Shown piece by piece: positions 19,749 through 27,988 of a DNA stretch of 64,000 nucleotides (positions within the stretch are counted from its first letter, which is position 1; every line of letters begins with the position of its first letter). The translations under genes and the position numbers were made by a program. The notes under the pieces are model-generated. The model saw only the letters and a list, made by a program, of their open reading frames with translations, searched no databases and was not told the origin of the DNA. The DNA comes from Amorphoplanes friuliensis DSM 7358. Lineage in GTDB: Bacteria; Actinomycetota; Actinomycetes; Mycobacteriales; Micromonosporaceae. Location of the stretch: positions 1,650,001 to 1,714,000 of the forward strand of contig NC_022657.1 in assembly GCF_000494755.1 (NCBI RefSeq), written 5' to 3'.

Positions 19749-21230
19749 CTACCCGCGCGTGAGCACCACACTCCGCAAAACGCCGGTGAGTTCCGCACTT
19801 TCACTGACGGAACGCCTGGTCAGCATCACTGTGGCCAGGCTGCCGTGATCGGCCCAGGCGCACACGACCACCGCGTTGCCCCCGGACCGCCCGACACCGC
19901 AGCGCTCGTGCACACCCGTCTCGCCCAGGTCGTACGTCTGCACTTCCTTGATCTTGTATTCGGTGGCCAGATGGGCGATCTCGGCCTCGACATCGTCCTG
20001 GGGTGTCATCCGCAGCCCGGTCGTCCCGAAGACGGTGACCTTCTTGCCGTTGCCGTCGGTGTAGACCCCGGCGAAGACGTCACCCTGGGCCAGGCTGGTG
20101 TTGCGCAGGTCCTCGGTGAGGCGTTCGACGGCCCGCCGGCTGGCGCCGTCGTCGCGCAGGTTCAGATCGGAGACCGACTGCGGCAGGACGGCCGAGACCG
20201 GGTACTGCTGGGCCGCCGGCCAGAGGAAATAGCCGGGTACGCCGCAGCAGCACACCAGGCTGAAGAGGGTGAAGAGGAAGAGGCGGCGGGGCCAGCGGCG
20301 CTTGCGGCGCGGCGGGGGCAGGGGCCGCTGACCGGCCGGTGGGCGGGTCTGTGCGGGCGGCTTCCACGGCGGAGGCGCCGGCCGGGCGGGCACGGGCCGG
20401 GCGGGCTGGGCCGGCGCGGGCGCGGGTCGGGCCGGTGGCTGAGGGGCGGACGGGCGGGTCTGGACCGGGAGGCGGTTGGCCGGGGTCTGGGTGACGCGGT
20501 CCTTGCGGGTCCACCAGCGCCTGGGTGGCACTTCCCCGGTGGCGGGCTGTGTCGCTTTTTGCGCCGGTGCCGGTGCCGGTGCCGGTGCGGCCGGCTTTGG
20601 GGCGGCCGGTGGCTGGTAGGCCTGGGGGAGGGGCGCGGCCGGGCGGCTCTGCGGCGCGGTGACCGGCGGCGACGGCGGATCGAGGCGGGTCGGCGCCAGC
20701 TGCGCTTCGTGCCGCGTCGGCGGCAGCTGCGCTTCGTGGCGGGTGGGCGGCAGCTGCGCTTCGTCCCGGGTCTGCGGCAGCTGCGTCTCCGGCCGGGTCG
20801 TGCTCGAGGGCGCGTCGATGCGGGTCGGGGGCATGGCCTCCGGGAACGGGATCTCGGCCTGCCACGGGGTGTCCTGCTCGGCCCACGGGTCCACGGCAGG
20901 TGTGGCCGACCAGTCCTCGCTGTCCGCCCACGGGTCGGCGGCGGCCGGCAGAGCCTCCTCCTCGGCGCGGCGGCGGGCCCACCAGGTTCGCTTGGGGACG
21001 TGCGCCGGCACGACGGCGGAACCGCTCCACCGGCCGGGCGTCTCGGCGGCCGTGGGGTCGGCCTGAGAAGCCGTGCCGTCGGCCGCCGGTGAGCCGCCCT
21101 CGATGCGGGTCGGGTCGGGGGTCTGCCGGGTGCTCTCGACGCGGGTCGGGTCCGGCCGCGTGGGCGGTCCGGCGGCGGGACTCTCGTCGGGTGCCCCGGC
21201 CGCCGAATTTTCCGGCTGCTGGTCGGCCAT
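19749..21230 (-). CDS. proline-rich single-pass membrane protein with C-terminal WADHGSL domain
   Basis: This is a 493-residue protein of unknown function. Residues 1-300 are cytoplasmic, disordered and rich in Pro, Ala and Thr, with four octapeptide units of the type TRHEAQLP (about 145-180). One transmembrane segment, LFLFTLFSLVCCCGVPGYFL, lies near 307-326. The outer domain (330-493) ends with C444, 12 residues, then C457-AWADHGSL and exactly 36 more residues. The same architecture and spacing occur in the protein at 2541-3209, which marks a family. A basic stretch (PPPRRKRRWPRR) precedes the membrane segment. It is probably co-transcribed with the photolyase gene downstream. Confidence 0.82.
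   Translation of the reverse strand: MADQQPENSAAGAPDESPAAGPPTRPDPTRVESTRQTPDPTRIEGGSPAADGTASQADPTAAETPGRWSGSAVVPAHVPKRTWWARRRAEEEALPAAADPWADSEDWSATPAVDPWAEQDTPWQAEIPFPEAMPPTRIDAPSSTTRPETQLPQTRDEAQLPPTRHEAQLPPTRHEAQLAPTRLDPPSPPVTAPQSRPAAPLPQAYQPPAAPKPAAPAPAPAPAQKATQPATGEVPPRRWWTRKDRVTQTPANRLPVQTRPSAPQPPARPAPAPAQPARPVPARPAPPPWKPPAQTRPPAGQRPLPPPRRKRRWPRRLFLFTLFSLVCCCGVPGYFLWPAAQQYPVSAVLPQSVSDLNLRDDGASRRAVERLTEDLRNTSLAQGDVFAGVYTDGNGKKVTVFGTTGLRMTPQDDVEAEIAHLATEYKIKEVQTYDLGETGVHERCGVGRSGGNAVVVCAWADHGSLATVMLTRRSVSESAELTGVLRSVVLTRG
20690..20790 (-). repeat. 24-bp in-frame repeats
   Basis: About four near-identical 24-bp units encode TRxEAQLP octads within the disordered N-terminal half of the proline-rich membrane protein. 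The unit length equals that in the VOC fusion protein, although the sequences are unrelated. Confidence 0.75.
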
Positions 21231-21455
21231 CCGTCGATCTCCTCCCGTACGGGTTTCCCCGTCTCGCGTCGCGTCGTGGTTCGAACGCCTTCCGCCAGGT
21301 TAGAAGCGGTGCGCCACCCTCACCGGCCGTGATCGAACCGATCGGGCGGACGGCGTGACACCGGACTTCAGTGAAGATCGTTCGCGAAAGACGGACACCG
21401 CGGGCGATGTGCGAAACCGTCCGGAGTCGTATGGTGACCCGGTGGTGATCCGGAC

Positions 21456-22247
21456 ATGAGCACGATGCAACGCAACGCGGTGACCGTGACGGGACAGGCG
21501 AGCGGTCAGCCGATGATGTTCGCGCACGGGTACGGCTGCGATCAGAACATGTGGCGCTTCGTCGCGCCCGAGTTCCTGGACACCCACCGGGTGGTGCTCT
21601 TCGACCACGTCGGTTCGGGCCGCTCCGACCTCGCTGCCTACGACGAGGACCGCTACTCCACACTCGACGGCTACGCGACGGACGTGCTGGAGATCGCGCG
21701 CGAGTTCGACCTGCACGACATCGTGTTCGTCGGCCACTCGGTCAGCGCCATGATCGGGATTTTGGCCGCGATCCGGGAGCCCGGGCGTTTTGCCAAGCTG
21801 GTCCTGATCGGACCGTCCCCGCGATACATCGACGACGGCGACTACGTGGGCGGCTTCAGCAAGAGCGACCTCGACGGGATGCTGGACTCGCTCGACAGCA
21901 ACTACCTGGGCTGGTCGAGCGCCATGGCGCCGGTCATCATGGGCAATCCGGAGCGGCCCGAGCTCGGTGCCGAGCTGAAGAACAGCTTCTGCGCCACCGA
22001 TCCGGAGATCGCCCGAAGGTTCGCGCGCGTGACGTTCCTGGCGGACAACCGGGACGACCTCCCCAAACTGCGGACGCCCTCGCTGATCCTCCAGTGCACC
22101 GACGACGTCATCGCGCCCGCAGTGGTCGGTGACTATGTTCACGAGCACCTTGCGGGGAGCACACTGGTCGCCATGAACGCGACCGGTCATTGCCCCAACC
22201 TCAGTGCACCCGCCGAGACAGTCGCCGCCATCAGGGCCTTCTTGTAA
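21456..22247 (+). CDS. RsbQ-like alpha/beta hydrolase
   Basis: This 263-residue alpha/beta hydrolase resembles Bacillus RsbQ, which is needed for activation of the RsbP phosphatase in the sigma-B stress response. HGYGCDQNMWR (about 25-35) is the RsbQ-type oxyanion-hole region. The nucleophile is Ser in GHSVSAMIG (about 98). The acid Asp lies in CTDDVIAP (about 215) and the catalytic His in ATGHCPNLSAP (about 247). The ATG ends 3 bp from the next gene (22251), so the two are surely one operon. The substrate is unknown. Confidence 0.92.
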   Translation: MSTMQRNAVTVTGQASGQPMMFAHGYGCDQNMWRFVAPEFLDTHRVVLFDHVGSGRSDLAAYDEDRYSTLDGYATDVLEIAREFDLHDIVFVGHSVSAMIGILAAIREPGRFAKLVLIGPSPRYIDDGDYVGGFSKSDLDGMLDSLDSNYLGWSSAMAPVIMGNPERPELGAELKNSFCATDPEIARRFARVTFLADNRDDLPKLRTPSLILQCTDDVIAPAVVGDYVHEHLAGSTLVAMNATGHCPNLSAPAETVAAIRAFL

Positions 22248-22250
22248 GCG

Positions 22251-24755
22251 ATGACAGACAGCAACGACGGTAGGCCCGACGTGACGCAGGATCTGAAGGT
22301 GCCCTGGGAGGAAGACCCCGGTGACCTCTACGAGAACGCGCCCTGCGGTTATCTGACGACGCTGCCCGACGGCACGATCGTGAAGGTCAACGCGACGTTC
22401 CTGACCTGGACCGGGTACGAGCGCACCTCACTGGTCGGTCACCGGCGGTTCCGCGACCTGCTCGGTCCCGGCGACAAGATCTACCACGAGACCCATTACG
22501 CGCCGCTGCTGAGCATGCAGGACGAGGTGCACGAGGTCGCCTTCGACCTGGAGTGCGCCGACGGCCGGCGTCTGCCCATCCTGGTCAACTCGGTCCTCGG
22601 GCGGGACCAGAACGGCCTGCCGCGAGTCATCCGCACCACGATCTTCAACGCCACCGAGCGTCGCGGGTACGAGAAGGAGCTGCTCGCCGCCCGGCGCGCG
22701 GCCGAGGCTTCCGAGCGGCGTGTCCGGGTGCTGCAGCAGATAGTCGCCGACCTGGCCGCGGCGCCGACCGAGGCGGAGGTCGCCGACGCGGTCGTGCGGG
22801 CGCCCGGACCGGCCTTCGGCGCCAGCAGCGCGACCGTCTGGCTGGTGGACCCGGACCGTGACCAGCTGACGGCGATCGCGGGCACCGAGTCCGCGGGTCT
22901 GACGCGCGACGACATCCCGCGCGACTCGTCCCGGGCGATCGCCGAGGTGGCCCGGCGCGGTGACCTGCACGTGATCGGCTCGGTCGAGGAGGCCGAGGAA
23001 CACTTCCCGGAGCTGGCGGCGACGATGCTGCGCAGCCGGCGCGGCACCATGGTGCTGCTCCCGCTGACCTCGGCGTCCGCCGACGAACCGTCCGTCGTCG
23101 AGGTGCTCGGCGTCCTCGGGTTCGACTTCACCGAGCAGCGCGAGCTCAGCGACAGCGAGTTGCGGGTCGTCCGGCTCCTGGGCCACCAGGCCGGTCAGGC
23201 GCTGGACCGGGCCCGGCTCTACGACGACGCCCGGCGGCGCGAGATCCGGGCGACCTTCCTGGCCGAGACGACCCGGTCGCTCGAGGTGCTGCCCCGGCTC
23301 ACGCCCCGCGCCCGCCGGCTGATCGAGCGGATGGTGCCGGAGATCGCCGAGTGGGCCTCGGTACGCCTGCAGGTCGGCCCGGCCGGGCTGCTCGCCGACG
23401 CCGGTGGTCCCGCGCCCGACCCGGAACGCCTGACCGAGCGGATCACCGAGGTGGTGGCGAGCGGCGAGGCGCAGCTGACCGACAAGGGTCCCGACTCCGA
23501 CTGTGCGGTGCTGCCGCTGGTCGCGAACGGCAAGGTGCTCGGCACCCTGTCGCTGCGCATGGCTCCGGGGCGGCGCACGGCGTCCGCCGAGACCGTCTTC
23601 CTCACCGATCTGGCCGACCGGGCCGGGCTCGCCCTCGAGAACGCCCGCCTCTACGAGCAGGAACGGGCCATCGCCCGCACCCTGCAGCGCAGCCTGCTCG
23701 CGGCCGACATGCCCTCGGACCCCCGGTTCGCGGTCGAGACGCACTACCAGGCCGCGGCGCACGATCTCGAGGTCGGCGGTGACTGGTTCGACGCCTTCAT
23801 GATCACCCCGGACAAGCTCGCCGTGGTGGTCGGTGACGTGGTCGGCCGGGGCATCGACGCGGCCACCACCATGGGGCAGCTGCGCAGCGCCATCCGCGCC
23901 CTGGCCACGGCGGAGGCCGGACCGGCGCGCCTGCTCGAACGCCTGGACCGGTTCGTCGAGCGGGTCGAGTCGGCCCGGATGGCGACCGTGGCGTACGCCG
24001 AGGTCGACCTGGCCACCAACGAGATGACGTACGCCTGCGCCGGGCACCTGCCGCCGCTGCTCACCGAGCCGGGTGGTTCACCGCGCTACCTGCTGGACGC
24101 CCGCTCCGGTGCACTGGGCTCCCGGGCCGGGCGCAACGCACGGCTCGAACACCGCATTCGGCTCTCGGCCGGCAGCCGCCTGCTGCTCTACACCGACGGC
24201 CTCATCGAGCGGCGCACCCGCCGGATCGACGCGGGCTTCGAGGTGCTGGCCCGGGCGTACGCCGGCCGTCGCGACGCGCCGCTGCCCGGTCTGACCGCGG
24301 GCCTGGCGGACTTCCTCGTCGGCCGGGACCACGCCGACGACGTGTGCCTGCTCTGCCTCTCGCTCGGCACCGAGGAGAAACTGGAACGCGCGATCGGCGC
24401 CGACCCGGTGCAGATCGCCCTGCTGCGCAAGGACCTCCGCGGCTGGCTGGTCTCGCACGGGATCGACGACGAGAGCACCCAGGCGGTCCTGCTGGCCTGC
24501 TCGGAGGCGGTTGCCAACGCGATCGAGCACGGGTACCGCGACAACCCGTTCGGGATCGTCGAGGTGGTCGCCCGGGTCCTGCCGGAGAGCATCGAGGTGT
24601 GCGTCCGCGACCAGGGCAACTGGCCGGCCACCGCGGCCGACGTGTCCCGTGGCCGCGGGATGCAGCTCATCCGCCAGGTCATGGATCACGTCGAGTTCGA
24701 TCGGGGCGAGGGAACCACGGTGACGATGCGGCGAACCCGCCGGGAGGCGCGATGA
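22251..24755 (+). CDS. PAS-GAF-GAF-PP2C phosphatase with C-terminal anti-sigma kinase domain (RsbP-like)
   Basis: This 834-residue cytoplasmic regulator has an N-terminal PAS domain (about 25-135) and a linker helix. Two GAF-like modules follow (about 160-325 and 345-475). A SpoIIE/PP2C phosphatase (about 500-695) shows GGDWFDAF and VGDVVGRGIDAA as metal ligands, plus CAGHLPPLL and TDGLIERR. A HATPase_c/RsbW-type domain (about 705-830) has SEAVANAIEHGY (N box) and GRGMQLI. Fusion of phosphatase and anti-sigma kinase in one chain is seen in actinobacteria. With the RsbQ-like protein before it and the STAS protein after it (ATGA overlap), it should dephosphorylate or phosphorylate the STAS partner in response to a signal. 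No sigma factor gene is in the window. Confidence 0.93.
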   Translation: MTDSNDGRPDVTQDLKVPWEEDPGDLYENAPCGYLTTLPDGTIVKVNATFLTWTGYERTSLVGHRRFRDLLGPGDKIYHETHYAPLLSMQDEVHEVAFDLECADGRRLPILVNSVLGRDQNGLPRVIRTTIFNATERRGYEKELLAARRAAEASERRVRVLQQIVADLAAAPTEAEVADAVVRAPGPAFGASSATVWLVDPDRDQLTAIAGTESAGLTRDDIPRDSSRAIAEVARRGDLHVIGSVEEAEEHFPELAATMLRSRRGTMVLLPLTSASADEPSVVEVLGVLGFDFTEQRELSDSELRVVRLLGHQAGQALDRARLYDDARRREIRATFLAETTRSLEVLPRLTPRARRLIERMVPEIAEWASVRLQVGPAGLLADAGGPAPDPERLTERITEVVASGEAQLTDKGPDSDCAVLPLVANGKVLGTLSLRMAPGRRTASAETVFLTDLADRAGLALENARLYEQERAIARTLQRSLLAADMPSDPRFAVETHYQAAAHDLEVGGDWFDAFMITPDKLAVVVGDVVGRGIDAATTMGQLRSAIRALATAEAGPARLLERLDRFVERVESARMATVAYAEVDLATNEMTYACAGHLPPLLTEPGGSPRYLLDARSGALGSRAGRNARLEHRIRLSAGSRLLLYTDGLIERRTRRIDAGFEVLARAYAGRRDAPLPGLTAGLADFLVGRDHADDVCLLCLSLGTEEKLERAIGADPVQIALLRKDLRGWLVSHGIDDESTQAVLLACSEAVANAIEHGYRDNPFGIVEVVARVLPESIEVCVRDQGNWPATAADVSRGRGMQLIRQVMDHVEFDRGEGTTVTMRRTRREAR

Positions 24756-25096
24756 CGGATCAATGGGTGACCTTCGCCAAGATCGGAACGGCCGACCTGG
24801 TCCGCCTGGCCGGTGAGATCGATCTGGCCAACGCCCCCGAGATCGGCCGTGAGATCGTCCGGCACACCGGTCGCGCCGGCGCCGTGGTGATCGACCTGAC
24901 CGCGGTCTCGTTCCTGGACAGCGCGGGTGTGCGCCTCCTCGACGCCCTCGTCGGCGACCTGGACGATCAAGGGACGCCGATCCGGCTGGTCGTGGGAGAG
25001 ACGGGTCCGGCACGGATGACACTGCAGCTGTGCGCGTTCCGAGATGATCTCCTGGCGACGGACCTGGACCGGGCCGCGGAGGATATCGGGCGCTGA
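24752..25096 (+). CDS. STAS-domain anti-sigma factor antagonist
   Basis: This is a 114-residue single STAS domain. The phosphorylation site is in SFLDSAGVRLL (Ser about 54), preceded by VVIDLTAV as in SpoIIAA and RsbV. The ATG at 24752 overlaps the stop of the phosphatase gene (ATGA). The longer in-frame ORF upstream lies inside that gene and is not real. Unphosphorylated STAS proteins bind an RsbW-type kinase and free its sigma factor. The kinase domain fused to the upstream protein is the obvious partner, which is an inference. Confidence 0.94.
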   Translation: MTDQWVTFAKIGTADLVRLAGEIDLANAPEIGREIVRHTGRAGAVVIDLTAVSFLDSAGVRLLDALVGDLDDQGTPIRLVVGETGPARMTLQLCAFRDDLLATDLDRAAEDIGR

Positions 25097-25102
25097 CCCG
25101 CG

Positions 25103-25108
25103 TACCCT
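25103..25108 (+). promoter_or_regulatory. -10 element before the radical SAM gene
   Basis: TACCCT lies 8 nt before the ATG at 25117 and no Shine-Dalgarno sequence is seen, so a leaderless transcript is likely. Confidence 0.4.
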
Positions 25109-25116
25109 GAGGCCCC

Positions 25117-27069
25117 ATGAGCGTGAAGTCCGTCTTCCCCCAGCTCGAGCAGCTGCTGCCCCGGGTCAGCAAGCCGATCCAGTACGTGGGCGGCGAGCTC
25201 GGCGCCGTCGTCAAGGACTGGGACGCCACGACCGTCCGCTGGGCCCTGATGTATCCCGACGCCTACGAGGTGGGGCTGCCCAACCAGGGCGTCCAGATCC
25301 TGTACGAGGTGCTGAACGAGCAGAGTGACGTGCTCGCCGAGCGGACGTACGCCGTCTGGCCGGACCTCGAGGCGCTGATGAAGGAGAACGGCGTCCCGCA
25401 GTTCACGGTCGACGCGCACCGCCCCGTCAAGGCCTTCGACGTGCTGGGCATCTCGTTCGCGACCGAGCTCGGCTACACCAACATGCTTTCCGCGCTCGAC
25501 CTCGCGCAGATCCCGCTGAACAGCGCGGACCGCGACGAGAGCCACCCGGTGGTGCTCGCCGGCGGCCACGCCAGCTTCAACCCGGAGCCGATCGCCGACT
25601 TCATCGACGCCGCCGTGCTCGGTGACGGCGAGGAGGCCGTCCTCGAGATCACCGGCATCATCCGGCAGTGGAAGGCCGAGGGCTGTCCCGGTGGCCGCGA
25701 CGAGATGCTGCTGCGCCTCGCGCGCACCGAGAGCATCTACGTGCCGCGCTTCTACGACGTCGACTACCTGCCGGACGGCCGCATCCAGCGTGTCGTGCCG
25801 AACCGTCCGGACGTGCCGTTCCGCGTGCACAAGCGCACGACCATGGACCTCGACGCCTGGCCGTACCCGAAGAAGCCGCTGGTCCCGCTGGCCGAGACCG
25901 TGCACGAGCGCTACGCCGTCGAGATCTTCCGCGGCTGCACCCGCGGCTGCCGGTTCTGCCAGGCGGGCATGATCACCCGTCCGGTCCGGGAGCGGTCGAT
26001 CACCACCGTCGGGCAGATGGTCAAGGAAGGCCTGGAGTTCTCCGGCTTCTCCGAGGTCGGCCTGCTCTCGCTGTCGAGCGCGGACCACTCGGAGATCGGC
26101 GACATGTGCTCCGGCCTCGCCGAGCAGTACGCCGACACCAACGTCTCCCTGTCGCTGCCGTCGACCCGGGTGGACGCGTTCAACATCGACCTGGCCCAGG
26201 AGCTGTCCCGCAACGGGCGGCGGACCGGGCTGACCTTCGCCCCCGAGGGCGGCTCCGAGCGCATCCGCAAGGTCATCAACAAGATGGTGACCGAGCAGGA
26301 TCTGATCAACACGGTCGTCACGGCGTATTCGAACGGCTGGCGCAGCGTGAAGCTGTACTTCATGTGCGGTCTGCCCACCGAGACCGACGACGACGTGCTG
26401 CAGATCGGCCGGATGGCGCACGAGGTCATCAAGGCCGGCCGGATCGCGACCGGCACCAAGGACGTCAAGTGCACGGTCTCGATCGGCGCGTTTGTGCCCA
26501 AGCCGCACACACCGTTCCAGTGGGCCGCGATGGAGCGTCCCGAGGTGATCGACAACCGTCTGCGGATGCTCAAGCAGGAGATCAACAGCGACCGGTCGCT
26601 CGGCCGGGCCATCGGGTACCGCTATCACGACGGCGAGCCGTCGCTGATCGAGGGCCTGCTCTCGCGGGGTGACCGGCGGGTCGGGGCGGTAATCCGGCGC
26701 GCCTGGGACAAAGGCCAGCGTTTCGACGGCTGGAGCGAGCACTTCTCATACTCCCGCTGGGTCGAGTCCGCGGCCGAGATCCTGCCCGCCTTCGGTGTCG
26801 ACCTCGACTGGTTCACCACCCGGGAGCGCGAGCAGCTCGAGGTCCTGCCCTGGGACCACCTGGACTCCGGCCTCGACAAGGACTGGCTCTGGCAGGACTG
26901 GCAGGACTCGACGACCGAGTTCGAGCAGGACGACTGCCGGTGGACCCCGTGCTTCGACTGCGGTGTGTGCCCGTCCCAGGACACCGAGATCCAGATCGGC
27001 CCCACCGGCAAGAAGCTGCTGCCGCTGACACCGACCACCGGTCTGCGCGTCCCGGCACACAACCACTGA
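25117..27069 (+). CDS. B12-binding/radical SAM protein, TIGR03960 family
   Basis: This 650-residue protein has an N-terminal region resembling a cobalamin-binding domain (about 40-190). The radical SAM core has the cluster motif CTRGCRFCQAG (CxxxCxxC, about 273-280), FAPEGGSERIRKVINK and other core strands. A C-terminal Cys-rich stretch, CFDCGVC (about 612-618), may bind another metal. The substrate is unknown. In actinobacteria it is regularly followed by the DUF2344 protein, as here, and these precede RNase E/G. tRNA or cofactor modification has been guessed for the pair. Confidence 0.93.
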   Translation: MSVKSVFPQLEQLLPRVSKPIQYVGGELGAVVKDWDATTVRWALMYPDAYEVGLPNQGVQILYEVLNEQSDVLAERTYAVWPDLEALMKENGVPQFTVDAHRPVKAFDVLGISFATELGYTNMLSALDLAQIPLNSADRDESHPVVLAGGHASFNPEPIADFIDAAVLGDGEEAVLEITGIIRQWKAEGCPGGRDEMLLRLARTESIYVPRFYDVDYLPDGRIQRVVPNRPDVPFRVHKRTTMDLDAWPYPKKPLVPLAETVHERYAVEIFRGCTRGCRFCQAGMITRPVRERSITTVGQMVKEGLEFSGFSEVGLLSLSSADHSEIGDMCSGLAEQYADTNVSLSLPSTRVDAFNIDLAQELSRNGRRTGLTFAPEGGSERIRKVINKMVTEQDLINTVVTAYSNGWRSVKLYFMCGLPTETDDDVLQIGRMAHEVIKAGRIATGTKDVKCTVSIGAFVPKPHTPFQWAAMERPEVIDNRLRMLKQEINSDRSLGRAIGYRYHDGEPSLIEGLLSRGDRRVGAVIRRAWDKGQRFDGWSEHFSYSRWVESAAEILPAFGVDLDWFTTREREQLEVLPWDHLDSGLDKDWLWQDWQDSTTEFEQDDCRWTPCFDCGVCPSQDTEIQIGPTGKKLLPLTPTTGLRVPAHNH

Positions 27070-27123
27070 CCAGGAGATACAGCCATCGCCAGGAACCAAC
27101 CGGTCGGCGGCCAGGCCCCGATC

Positions 27124-27858
27124 GTGCAGCGGATCCGCCTTCGGTACTCGAAGCGCGGACCGCTGCGCTTCACCTCGCACCGGGACTTCGCCCGGGCCTT
27201 CGAGCGCGCCCTGCGCCGCGCCGCCGTACCGATCGCCTTCTCCCAGGGCTTCAGCCCGCACCCCAAGATCTCGTACGCGAGCGCGGCGCCCACGGGTGTC
27301 GGCAGCGAGGCGGAATACCTGGAGATCGGCCTGCAGGCGGAGGTCGACCCGGCGGAACTGATCGTGGCGCTGGACGCCGCGCTCTCGCCGGGCCTGGACA
27401 TCCTCGACGCCGTGGTGGCCCGCGAGGGCAGCCTGGCCGACCGGATCAACGCCTCGCGGTGGCTGATCGAGCTGCCCGAGGTCGAGCCGGCGGTCGCGGC
27501 CAGGGCCGTCGAGACGTTCCTGGCGAGCGAGGAAGTGCTGGTCGAGCGCATGACGAAGCAGGGCCGGCGGTCGTTCGACGCCCGGTCGGCAGTGACCGTC
27601 TTCGCTGTGACGAACGAGTCTGACGCACCTTCCGGGGCCACGGCCGCACCGTGTGCGATAATCGACCTTGTCGTGCGGCAGGTCACTCCCGCCGTCCGAC
27701 CCGATGACGTCCTTTCCGGCCTGCGTGTGGTGGCTGGCCTGGAGCCGCCGGTGCCCGCACGGGTCACCCGGCTGGCGCAGGGCACTCTCACGCCGCAGGG
27801 GGAGATCGTCGATCCGTTGGAAGCGGATCGCGAGGGCGCCACCATCGGAGGGCTCTGA
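27124..27858 (+). CDS. radical SAM-associated protein, TIGR03936/DUF2344
   Basis: This 244-residue protein begins QRIRLRYSKRGPLRFTSHRD, the hallmark of DUF2344, and works with the upstream radical SAM protein (in some genomes the two are fused). GTG at 27124 is the first standard start in this region but has no ribosome binding site. The reading frame stays open to an ATC at 27085, preceded by AGGAGA with 7-nt spacing. Translation from it would give ARNQPVGGQAPIV before the known N-terminus. I therefore suspect a rare ATC start and a 257-residue protein. The gap to the preceding stop is then only 15 bp. Confidence 0.9.
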   Translation: MQRIRLRYSKRGPLRFTSHRDFARAFERALRRAAVPIAFSQGFSPHPKISYASAAPTGVGSEAEYLEIGLQAEVDPAELIVALDAALSPGLDILDAVVAREGSLADRINASRWLIELPEVEPAVAARAVETFLASEEVLVERMTKQGRRSFDARSAVTVFAVTNESDAPSGATAAPCAIIDLVVRQVTPAVRPDDVLSGLRVVAGLEPPVPARVTRLAQGTLTPQGEIVDPLEADREGATIGGL

Positions 27859-27988
27859 CCGGTTCGGTCGGCGTCCGCGTTGGCAGACTTCGGCAGCCCG
27901 TCGCTTCGGTCGGGGCCGAAAAACTTGCGGCGACCCTGCGTGGCAGCGCTCACCCGCGCCCGGGGCCGCCAGAACTGGAGAGCGCCCC

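Noticed and set aside
18333..21092. 919-residue ORF on the plus strand
   Set aside because: It is antisense to the photolyase and proline-rich protein genes and crosses the border between them, which no real gene would do.
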